From the NCBI GenBank assembly GCA_004135705.1, contig CM014272.1, positions 26,160,845 through 26,224,844 on the forward strand: DNA of 64,000 bases, in the 5' to 3' direction. The notes under the pieces are model-generated. The model saw only the letters and a program-made list of their open reading frames with translations, did not search any database and was not told the DNA's origin. Shown here one piece after another: positions 46,143-56,017 of this stretch; position 1 is the stretch's first letter; every line of letters begins with the position of its first letter. The stretch is from Alloteropsis semialata. Its lineage: Eukaryota; Streptophyta; Magnoliopsida; Poales; Poaceae. Both the position numbers and the translations under genes were made by a program.

Positions 46143-46183
46143 GCCGAAATTAACGTCGGATGATTTAGCCAGACGCTCCTTGA

Positions 46184-46377
46184 CTAACCCTTGGACCGAT
46201 TCCTTCGGAATCGCTTCAAGGCTCGGGGGCTACGGCCAACGGACGCACCTCGCGGCGCATCCGTTGATCATTCGGTGACCTCAGAAGAAGGCTACTAACC
46301 CTTGGACCGATTTCTTCGGAATCGCTTCAAGGCTCGGGGGCTACGGCCAACGGACGCACCTCGCGGCGCATCCGTTG
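46184..46377 (+). repeat. 111-bp-period duplication within LARD-like element
   Basis: An 83-bp block (CTAACCCTTGGACCGATT ... CGGCGCATCCGTTG) occurs at 46184-46266 and again at 46295-46377 with one base difference, a period of 111 bp. Confidence 0.92.
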
Positions 46378-47364
46378 GAAAACGGCTCTTTTCTCTCCAG
46401 TATCACGCGGTTTCGCTTCCAACTGCAGCGGGCTCGACGCTCATCAGACAGCACGACCTCGCCGACTTGTCTCTCAACCACGTACTACTCGGGGGCTTGT
46501 CGGGGGTAGACCCCCAAGGGTACCCAGAAGGCGGATTGGCCCAACCAGCAAGGGGTGGCCCAATCCGAGTGCAACTGGATCGGTTTGTCGGACTGGGTGG
46601 CCCACCAGTCGGGCGAACCAGATGGGCGCGACGGCGCGCGCGGCAAGGAAGAAGACGGCGTATCCCGCAAGAAGCTCGGAGATCAAGATAAACTAGCCAG
46701 AATTATAGAGAAAGATATCTGTAATCGTTATAGGATCGAATCCTTGTATTTCGGGTAGGTTACGATATCTAGCCGACTTGTAACTCAAGACAGCCGGACT
46801 ATATAAGGCGCCTTGAGACCCCCCTCCAGAACACGACATTACGAGCAATCGTTCAACCTAGGACAGAACCCAACTACGGAGATCCTTCAGGAACTTCATA
46901 CACAGCAATACAATCACCCCCAACACAGGACGTAGGGTATTACGTCATCTCGACGGCCCGAACCTGTTCAATCCTTGCGTCTTGTGTTACCATCGACTTC
47001 TGATCCTCGATCTGTCCCTCAACAAATCAACACGTAGGCTACCCTGTGTGGACTGCCGGGTCCAAACATCCGACAGATATCTATACCTAAAATTTTTAGG
47101 TCTCAACCTAAATTTCTCTCTCCTGAACCAAAATATAGCAATCCAAAGGATAGATACCTATTTTCCTCCTGAGAGAAGAATGGACAAGGAAAGAGAGGGG
47201 CACTGACAGGCGGGTCTCATTCGTCAGTGTCTTGTATCTAGAAAATAGGTCTCCAGGTATGCTGTTGGAGAGAGCTAGTTTTATGTATCTAAATTTTTCT
47301 CTCTTCCGTACCTAAAGCAAATTTTAGGTCTCCAATTTTAGATATGCTGTTGAAGATACTCTAG

Positions 47365-47835
47365 AACGGTTCACGTCTGCCTTGTGCCCTATTGTTCGCT
47401 CAAACCAAATTCACATCCTGAGAAGAAAGAAAAAACAAAACTTGTGGTGACCTGAGTAGGTTTCCAAAATGCCGTAGTGAAAACGAGCACTGTTTTGAAA
47501 TGTGGTGCTCTTATGATATTATCATCAGACTAGCAGACCTGTGACATCCAACTTGGCGCAATGCCACCTCTAACCTATAGTACTCCGATTTACATGCGTC
47601 TGAGGCAACAAGCCATGGCTCCAGCTACGATCTCTCAGAAAGGAAAAAAAAAAACAGTACACCAATGTCATAAAATCGGCCTAAAATCTATACTCTGTAA
47701 TCACTGGATTAACAGGGGCCACTCCCGCATCAACCAACCGCCTGCACATATCTCTGCCCTGCAACTTGGCGTTTGAGCCATCTGAGGAGGAGTTCAGTAA
47801 GCCACTCTAGCTTCTCCTGGGCTTCTTTTGTTCCT
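47365..47835. other. 3' flank of cyclin gene
   Basis: Probably includes the cyclin 3' UTR (minus strand) from 47835 leftward. No other feature recognised. Confidence 0.5.
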
Positions 47836-50800
47836 CTAGCACGATGCATCTTCGAAGAACTCAAGAGGGATCGATGCTGGACACCGCAACTTCGCGACAA
47901 ATTTGTACTGATGAAACGAAAAAAGGAGGACCGGCATTAGAATTCGTAGACAACATTGCCAACCAAATAAATTGGCGGAGACAGCTAATTACCTTCTGAT
48001 GACCGTACTTTTCTCTGACTGCAGGAAGGTTATTCACAGGACCAGTACTGAAAAGGTGGTGCATCGCAATTACACACTTGAACATTTCCGAGTGCTTGTA
48101 CCGTGTGTAGTTTGCAAGTGCGGGGTTCTGCTTCCAAATTGCAATGAGAATTATCCGTTAGCCCATTCAGGTATTTGATTCAGTGACTGTAACGGATTTA
48201 TATGCAAACGGGAAGCATGATGAAGCCACTTACCCAAGGGTGCTTTGTTGGATATAGTGTATATTTCGCCAAGAAGATAGCTGAGGCTGCTATTTGTGAA
48301 GGAGGGTAACAAAGCAGATTGTACTCCAGCAATGATAGCTCAGTGATATAATTTGCTAGAACCTCGACATATACAGGATCCTGTAAAAAAGAAAAGTGTC
48401 AAGTGCAATGAAATAACATTTACGCCTTGGGATTGTAATAACTCCTAGCTTTGTTTTCAAAGATAAATACCTCATCACATGCTTGTGCAGCACGAAGAAA
48501 TCTCCTATTGCAATAATCAAGGAAAAGGGTTACTGAAGTTCGATTCGTGCTAGTGCCATGAATTTTATAATATCAAAGATCAGAACCTCAAAAAACACTT
48601 TGCTGTAGGCGCACTCGTTTGAAATTTCAGGCAATTCAGGACAGAAGCTTCCATTTCTCTAACCTGCTCATGTATAAGTTAGAGAGTGGCAGTGACGAAT
48701 AAGGGACTGGCAGATGTAGTGACCTAACAGACAAAAACAAGGTAACTGTTGGAAGTCAAGTATCACAGACCTCATCTCTATAAGTTAGAGAGTGGCAGTG
48801 ACGAATAAGGGACTGGCAGATGTAGTGACCTAACAGACAAAAACAAGGTAACTGTTGGAAGTCAAGTATCACAGACCTCATCTCTGAAGTATGTGTTATC
48901 AGTTATGTAGCAAAATTCTTCTACTTGGGGTGCACATATCTCTTCGCGTTTTCTGAATTTGAAGTTGCCAACAAGCCAAAATCAGTATGCCAATTCTGTA
49001 ATGCTACTGAGAAAACTGGAAATAAGCAAAAGGAGAACTGGCTGAATCTTACGCTGCTATAAGCATGCACGCAACACCAAGTAACTGCAACCTTTGGCGG
49101 CTGATTTTGTTGCTAGAAAGATATCGGTCAATGTAGTTAACTGTCAGATATAATGTATCTGGAACAAGACGATATTCTTCAGCAACCTGCACACAAGGGA
49201 AAAGTGTGAATAGAATGTTAGGTCAAACAATATTAATATTTAGGCTTATAAGTAAATTTACTTTATGAAGCAGAGAAGCTTACTTCCACAAGCCAATCTA
49301 TCAAAATAGCCCTCATGCTTGGGGTTATATCCTTCTGAATTGTTTCCATAAAGTCAGTTGACGGCCTTACCATACTCTGCTAGAAAGCAATGCAGCACTG
49401 TTAGCAAGATACATAGAAAGAGCAGCAGGATTATAGGACTCTAAATCATGTATATAGATCATGTCTAGCCCAAACGGAAGACTTTCACCTCACATTAGAT
49501 TTATACATTCATTTGATACATTTCATTTCAGTCCATACAACAACAAACAACTTCAGAAAACAAAATAATATATCTCCCATACTGGGAAGTGCCCCGATAT
49601 GCTCAAACATGCCTACAAGAAACAATTTTGGTCCTGCTGATTTTGTTCCATCAATATATAGTTTTTTCCAGTTGATGGATGTGATAATTGATGAATCCCA
49701 ACAAGAGTTCGATGCATAGATATTAATATTCTCTAAGTATTTTTTAAAACTTTACTTCTTATATTAATTGCTTCAGGACAAGGACAGCCATTTTTAGAGA
49801 GAGAGAGAGAGAGCTGCAGACAAGAATGTGTCACCTCAGCCTCAAGCAAGAGCATGTAGATATCAGAAGCTACAGTAGGATAGAACTGCAGATCGTCCTT
49901 GTTATTGTCAACAGCACAAACACAGTCTATCTCCATTGGATCAGGGGCATTCTTCTTCCATTTATTTTCTGGCAAAACAGAGAAACACACTTAAATGAGC
50001 GACAACTAAGAACTGTGCTTTTAAGTACAAATCATAACAAGGATTTCAGCAAAGAGAACAAACCATTACCATCTCTATCCTCCAGGATACATAGGTGCTC
50101 ATTTGCTCCTCCCTCCAATGAAGTGAGCATTGAGGAGTCCCCATTAATACTGTACTCAAAGTCTGGTCTTTTCATTGAATCGCATAGTACAGTGGCAGGC
50201 GCGACATTCAGCACAACAGTGCCCACTTCCACTGGAGGGACATTTTGCTTTTGCGTTGTGCTATCATGGCAAGATATGGCTAGACTTGGCTTGGCAGAAG
50301 CCGATCTGACAGCAGAACCCCGACCTGAGCCCACATTGTAAGCACTTGCCAATGATACCTTCTTCACTGGTGCAGCTGAGGTAGGTGACTTCAGCTTCTG
50401 CGTGCAAAAGGAGCTAAGTTGATTCAAAGCTATAAATTCGGGATCCTCACTAAATGTGCACAAAAGGAGAAAAAATATAGTAATAACTCGGCAAGAGCAC
50501 AACATTGTATTTGCCAATAGAAGATTTGAAAGCAAACAGAGACAAAGGATCCAAACAATAGGAGCACTGATAAATGTTTGTTTCAAAGTGACAATACATT
50601 TCGTAATCATGTACATCCTAGCAGTTTGAAAATCAATATATACCGAGATTTGAATCAAGAAGATGTACCGATTCCATTAAACATATTCTTAAAAGAGTAA
50701 AGTCCACCAGCGGTTCTTAAACTTGTCACGCTGTGTCATCCCGGTCCCCGAACTCACAAATTGCATATTTGGGTCCTTAAAGTTAGGTTCGGGTGTCATC

Positions 50801-51977
50801 CCGGTCCCCAAACTTGCAAATTGTAGAGTTAGCCCCTCAAACTCAACTTCGGGTGTCATCCCAATCCCCGAACTCGCAAACATAATTGCATCATAAATCA
50901 ACACATGTGGAGTAAGCGTTGTACATCTACAGAATGTCTCCCAATATCCATTTTCCTCGAAAAGTTAGTACCATCATGACTTGCAATGGAAAAGACAATA
51001 ATTATGAAAGATTTTAGCTTAGGTATATGATCTCAACATTCAGAATACTATTTAACATGGGGATTAAAAATTAGATAGTTTCTTATCTCCATTCTGTTTG
51101 CCACTCTTGTTTTTAAATAGACATTCGAATTCAATTTTCCTAGGTAATGCATAATAAGTTTGTTATTATTAATTAAATTAAACAATTAAGTTATCAAAAC
51201 TACGTAGCTATGCAATGGAACTTCACAACTTATCATATATTTGGCCTTATCCAAATAATCAGTATAGAAACAATTACAAAGTGTTTTCATTGAACTTATA
51301 TAGGTTAAATATATATTAATATAGTTTGAAAATGCATATTTGTAAGTTCGGGGATTGGGATGACACCCGAAGCTGAGTTTGAGGGGCTAAATCTGTAATT
51401 TGCAAGTTTGGGGACCGGGATGATACCCGAACCTAACTTTAGGGACCCAAATATGCAATTTATGAGTTCGGGGACCGGAATGACACAGTCTGACAAGTTT
51501 AAGGACCGTCGCTGGACTTTACTCTTCTTAAAATTAGCAAGAGGACGAACATCACTAGTACATGTGCTAAATTGATTGGTTGCGACCCCACAGATTCTGA
51601 CATTCTGGCGAAGTGTGTGATCAGAAACCAGTACAATTCGCTAAACGAAGCAGCCAGTAATGTGGGGGAATCTTGCGCATGAGCCAAACTAATAGAACAA
51701 CAGCAATGCATCCGATCCATCCTGAGAACAGCCGAGAGGCACAAAGACGTACCGAGGAGGCGGTGACCGACGGTGCGGACGAGACGTTCCTGGAGCGGCC
51801 GGCCCTCCCTCCCTTTCGACCTCCCCTCGCGGCGATGTTGGTGACGTCGCCGAGCGCGGCCCGCTTGTTGGCCTGTGCCGCCTTTGCCCCCAAGCCCGCG
51901 CTCTCCGCCGCCACCACTGCGGGGCGCTTGGCCGTCGCGGCCGACGGCGAGCGGCGGGAGGCGGCGCCGCTCGACAT
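47836..51977 (-). CDS. CYCA1: A1-type cyclin
   Basis: Eleven exons splice in phase to 484 residues: 51977-51753, 50397-50070, 49968-49835, 49376-49284, 49186-49053, 48952-48877, 48663-48587, 48504-48471, 48380-48234, 48127-47993, 47907-47836. Residues 39-47 are a destruction box RAALGDVTN (RxxLxxxxN), through which the APC/C marks mitotic cyclins for degradation. A Ser-rich linker follows. The cyclin N-box begins around 235 with MRAILIDWLVEV (250-261) and YLTVNYIDRYLS; the C-box follows (TAKCFLRRFLRAAQ, SLLEYNLLCYPPSQIAASAIFLAKY), ending FFEDASC. A1 cyclins activate CDKA in S-G2-M. Oddities: the nearly invariant KYEE of the N-box reads KREE (Arg307), and intron 6 has a 106-bp duplication that copies the donor. 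Intron 1 holds a transposon. The frame is otherwise intact, so the gene is probably functional. Confidence 0.9.
48673..48884. repeat. 106-bp tandem duplication spanning the exon 6 donor of the cyclin gene
   Basis: Units 48673-48778 and 48779-48884 are identical. On the minus strand each contains the end of exon 6 (AGAGATGAG) and the following GT donor, so intron 6 now starts with one donor and carries a second, identical donor 106 bp downstream. Confidence 0.97.
50691..51528. mobile_element. TIR element copy 2, in cyclin intron 1
   Basis: Same family and orientation as 39571-40404, with the same AAGAGTAAAGTCCA ends, the same three-fold repeats in each arm and a closely similar centre (ACACATGTGGAGTAA, AGAATGTCTCCCAATATC). 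It lies wholly in intron 1 (50398-51752). Flanks TTCTTAAA and TCTTAAAA suggest a 5-9 bp target duplication whose length is ambiguous. Confidence 0.8.
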
Positions 51978-52040
51978 CGGAGAGGGGGTTGATTGGGAGG
52001 GAGCGGCGCAGGAATGGAAGGGAAGGGAGGGAAGGCTCTG

Positions 52041-52045
52041 CCGTT
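52041..52045 (-). promoter_or_regulatory. Possible MSA-core (AACGG) in cyclin promoter
   Basis: AACGGC on the minus strand, about 65 bp upstream of the cyclin ATG and next to a TTTAAA sequence. AACGG is the core of the mitosis-specific activator element bound by three-repeat Myb factors in G2/M genes. A five-base match is weak evidence. Confidence 0.25.
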
Positions 52046-52049
52046 TTAA

Positions 52050-53555
52050 ATTTTTTCGAACCGTAGGAGCGGAGGAGAGGGAAAACGATCTCGGGCCGTG
52101 TGAACGTTGAACAGCTGGTGGGACCCGCCTGTCTGCGGGTCATTCTGCCGCAGGGATCCGACGGGGGGTTCATTTTTTTTATATTGCACGTGCGCCGTGA
52201 CCTCTCATAGTCTCATGCGAGGTTGCTAGCGTTTCTTCCTCCGTGTTTTTTTTTCAAAATCTTCCTCCTTTGCAATTTCTTATTTTAGAATTTTTTGAAA
52301 AACTTCTTGTAATAACAATTTTCCAAAAGAAACTTTTTCAAAGGAAAATTTCAAATTTTGATTGAAACTTCAGCATAACTTTTCATTAGAGTTTTTCACG
52401 AAAAGCTTTAGTGAAACTTTATATTTTTCATGAAAAACATCTTTAAACAAGTTTTTTTGGTAAACATATTCGTTTTATTGAAGTGGGAGAGATCAAGATC
52501 GGAAGTCGGAGCAAAACTTATCGTTGGCAGATAAAACAAAGGTAGCATGAACACAAGTAATAGTGTGGACAAAAGAGAGTGCGTGTTTGAGAGGACGAGA
52601 AGGATGAAAGAACTAGAGATTGGCCTAGAGAGAATTAAGGGTAGAACATGACGTCGCATACAAAAAGAAAGTGTGTCGTCAGCATACGTTTCCATATGAA
52701 GAGAACACAACCAACACGGGACTGCGCTAACACGCACACAAATTGGTACTTTCTTCGTCCCAATTATTTGCCACTACTGATTTTTTTCTCACAATGTTTG
52801 GTCTTTTCTCTTAATTCAAAAATTTAGTGCAAATATTTGAAGAGATAAGTCATGTCTAAAGTACATTTAATGATAAAGTAAAGTTAAGAACAAAATAAGT
52901 GATAGCTACAAGTTTTTTTAACAAGACGAATAGTCAAAAATTGCAAACAAAAATCAATAATTTGGGATATAAGAAGTAGACTTGATCTAAGTTTTAATGA
53001 TGGCAAGTATCCCACTGAATCAATAAAGCTTTAATATGCTACCTAGCAGTCGTTCGACCACGAGCAAATTGCAGTCCTCTTGAAGAGATGTTGACTAAAT
53101 ATGACAAGAATCGAAGGTGAGAAGCTACGTGGATGAACACGTATATTCTTGGTCTTGAACGTATGTATGTTGTACTATCAAAATGGACACATTCATGAAT
53201 AATGTGATATTTCTGATAAAGTCATGGTGCTTAAGCAACACATGTGAGGTAATGAGAGACACAAAAATCTTATAAGCACTTGCATACGTACATAGTGGCA
53301 AGAAGGGGTAATGGTTTTCGAAAACCAAAAGTTTGGTTTTGGTTACCGTGTGTCTCTAATGGCTCTTTGGTATGAAAAAACAGAGATTCTAGTTTCTACT
53401 AACTTTAACTAGTAGTTTTGGAAAACCAAGTACTTATACTCTCTTTCTCTCCCCCTCCGTTGGCATGTTGTTTGTTGAGGTTGCTCGAGAACTAAGAAAA
53501 AGTCTTGAGCTATCTCTAACTCCTCCCTTTGTGAGTAAGATGTGAGAGAAAAGTA
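52050..53555. other. Cyclin upstream region and intergenic DNA
   Basis: Beyond the cyclin promoter it is mostly AT-rich. 52749-52980 has degenerate Stowaway-like ends (TTCGTCCCAATTATTTG; CAATAATTTGGGATATAAG). No gene is seen. Confidence 0.45.
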
Positions 53556-53824
53556 GGGCATGTTTGGTTGAGCATCTAACGATGTGAGTTTACCACATAT
53601 TTTTTGGCTAAAGTTACTAAGGTTAGTCTTGCCACACTTTTGTGGTAATGAATTACCATATAATCTTAGGCAAAGTTAGGCAAGAAATTTCAGACTATGA
53701 CATGTGGACTAAGTGACTAAGAAGTTAGACAGAGAAAATTGTGGCAGGAACCAAACATCAACTAAGAAAACTGTGGCTACCTAAAGTTAATCGTGGCAAC
53801 CTTAATTGCAAACCAAACGTGCCC
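53556..53824. mobile_element. MITE with GGGCATGTTTGGTT ends
   Basis: GGGCATGTTTGGTTGAGC at the left is mirrored by GCAAACCAAACGTGCCC at the right over about 269 bp, and internal copies of GTGGCA/TGCCAC occur in both orientations. The target duplication is not clear. Confidence 0.65.
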
Positions 53825-54212
53825 GTGTTTTGAGAGACTCAATAGTTTGAGTATTGCTAAGATTAATCTAGTTCGTATGAGGTCAAGCCTCCTAGACAAC
53901 TTGACGTTGTCTGAGAGCTTCTAATTGTGTGGTAAACAACGAGAACTTTGTGTAGGTTTTGCTTTGTCTATGCAAGGGAAGACACTAACTAGTGAACCAA
54001 GAAACAGGGTTGAAAGAGAACCGAATAGTTGAAATGGAGTTGAAAAGACTGATACCTATAGAGCTTCCTCAATGAAGATGTAGGGTTCGCATTCGTGAAT
54101 CTGAACTTTTGGAAATCAATTCTTGTGTTTCCTCTTTGATTTGCTTCATTTGTGATCCTTGTATATTTCTTTGCGAATTTGATCAATCTACTTGGGTATT
54201 GGTGTTTGTGAA

Positions 54213-54933
54213 CAACGGCGGAACCAGGGGGGGGCCAGCAGGGGCCACGGCACCCCCCAACATTCCCCAAAAAAATCAATCGCCACTCTTCAGTAGCAGG
54301 CTAGCAGCGAGTGATGAGCCCTCCTCCCATGCGGCTGCGGCGCGGCGTTGGTTGCTGCAAGTCTGCAACGCATTGATCAGCCAAGGCCGACGGCCCCCCC
54401 TCGAGGCTGCAGCGCGCGCGGGAGCTGGATCACGTCGACGATTTTGTTTCCGTAGGCCGTAGCCATCTCTGCTGCCCCGGCACGCCAGCAGCAAGCAACC
54501 GTAGCTCGCCGTCGGCGCTGCGCTGAGAACGAATTCACCTTGCACTTGCAGTTGCGCCGTGGACTTTATGGCGGGGATGCCAAGCTATGCCTGCTACGTT
54601 CGTATAGACGGGTCTCGCAGCGCAAACGCACTTGACAAAAAAATTGCCTCGCTGCCATTCACGCACTTGCCTCTGTTCGTCGTCCCGTCCAAGCCCTGCG
54701 TCCAGCGCGATGGAAGGAACGCGATCTGCAGCCTGCTGCTTCATGTGCTAATGCAAACATTGGATGTGTTTGTAATCGTGTGTACTTCGTAGTCAGGCTG
54801 TAAACTAGTTGCATATGTAAACATAAAAATTTTGTGTCAAATAGACTATACGTGCTCACTATATTCTGTAGTGTATATAGGTATATCTTAGTCTCCTGGC
54901 CCCCCCTTGGAATATTTCCTGGTTCCGCCGCTG
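54213..54933. mobile_element. hAT-type non-autonomous element, 721 bp
   Basis: Inverted ends CAACGGCGGAACCAGG and (inverted) CAGCGGCGGAACCAGG, 15 of 16 matching, flanked by a perfect 8-bp duplication TTTGTGAA at 54205-54212 and 54934-54941. Runs of G or C (GGGGGGGGCC; GGCCCCCCC) lie just inside both ends. The interior is GC-rich with no recognisable gene; capture of host DNA is possible. Confidence 0.88.
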
Positions 54934-54941
54934 TTTGTGAA

Positions 54942-56017
54942 TGCAGATATTTTGTGAACATGCCGAGAACATCACCAATGATGTGTCTCCAAGTTTAGTT
55001 CAACTTGTAACTCATTTGCAGGGCTTTCCTTTGCTAAGTTCAAAACCAGAGGATCTGTTTTGACTGGGAAAGTTTTAATCTGCTACTTTAAATGTAATTT
55101 TTAGGTTCACCTATTCACCTCCTATAGGCGACATCTTGTCCATTTCAATATAATTTTGTATTTCTATTTTAGCTATTTTTGCCGTATCAAAATGTTTTAT
55201 TTGATTATATATGTCCACCGGGACTCTAGGCATTGGTCATTCTGAGGACAATCTAATCAACAAGAAGAAAATCCAAAATATGAGTACTTGTTTAGGACAT
55301 ACTCCCTTTGTCCCAAAATAAATATCGTTTTGTATTTTCTAGATACATACCCCCTCCGTCCGAAATAAATATCATTTTGTATTTTCTAGATATATAGTTC
55401 TGTTATGAATGTAGATATATTGTGTCTAGACACATTGTAAAAAATCTATATATGTAAGAAGTGAAAACGATAATTGTTTTGAAACCAAGGGAGTAGTTTG
55501 AGGAGTAAAACTAGAAATGAAAAATATGATGGTTATTTTTTTATAAAGGGTTTCATATGCTAAATGGGATAGTCCTTTTCGAATTTGGATACTAAGTTTA
55601 TGTTATGGTAACATCCAAATAATGGATTCACAATAGATTTGGATATTTAGGTCCTCTGGCCTAATTAGAATAAGTTTTTAAGAAAAATAACAATTGAGAT
55701 TCTATCGTCACTTGAAAAATGTATGAATTAAAATCAATTTAAAAATATTAGTTAAATTTTAACCTCACTAAGATATTCCGAAATACAACAATATAGAAAA
55801 TCACATTTTAAAATATGTAATTCTGCCAATAATAAAATTCTTTCAAAAAAGAAAAAACTCTCGAGTCCTATCAATTCCCAGTTTCCCACCGCTTCGCAAT
55901 TCCAATTTCCAAGCAAACTCTCCAGTCGCCACTCCACCGTCTCCGCCGACTGCCGCAACGAAACAGAACCCACCGCCGCTCCGTCGTACGGACGGTCGCC
56001 TGCGCCGCGCGGAGAGG
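54942..56017. other. Intergenic DNA and promoter/5' UTR of the amidohydrolase gene
   Basis: Contains a Stowaway MITE (55299-55496). 55860-56017 is GC-rich and is the likely 5' UTR leading to the ATG at 56018. No clear TATA box could be assigned. Confidence 0.5.
55299..55496. mobile_element. Stowaway MITE with duplicated left end
   Basis: Starts TACTCCCTTTGTCCCAAAAT and ends CCAAGGGAGTA with TA at both sides. About 50 bp in, the left end is repeated (CCCCCTCCGTCCGAAATAAA), so one copy was inserted into or recombined with another. Confidence 0.8.

Larger units (their letters stand above)
43194..47075 (+). mobile_element. Non-autonomous LTR retrotransposon (LARD-like)
   Basis: LTR 1 is 43194-43786 (593 bp) and LTR 2 is 46498-47075 (578 bp), TGTCGGGGGT...ATCCGACA, differing by a 16-bp duplication of CCCACCAGTCGGG in LTR 1 and roughly ten small changes. 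Directly after LTR 1 comes TTGGTACGCCAGGTAGGGG, a primer-binding-like site; the purine-rich CTCGGGGGCT precedes LTR 2. Flanking bases are GATAC and GATAT, a 4/5 target duplication. The 2.7-kb interior has no gag or pol; it carries tandem repeats (45715-46140). It must have used enzymes of an autonomous (probably gypsy) relative. Confidence 0.85.
43087..47364. mobile_element. MITE (TAGAGCATCTCCAACAGC ends) split by an LTR element
   Basis: The left end TAGAGCATCTCCAACAGCAT (from 43087) and the right end ATGCTGTTGAAGATACTCTA (to 47364) are inverted repeats; further ATACCTAAA/TTTAGGTAT motifs fill both arms. After removing the LTR element at 43194-47075 it is about 390 bp. The type is common in grasses (PIF/Tourist-like). 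Confidence 0.7.

Noticed and set aside
45673..46278. Long open frames (about 140-200 residues) in three overlapping frames
   Set aside because: They arise from the tandem GC-rich array of a non-autonomous LTR element; all frames are open because the units are short, repetitive and stop-poor.
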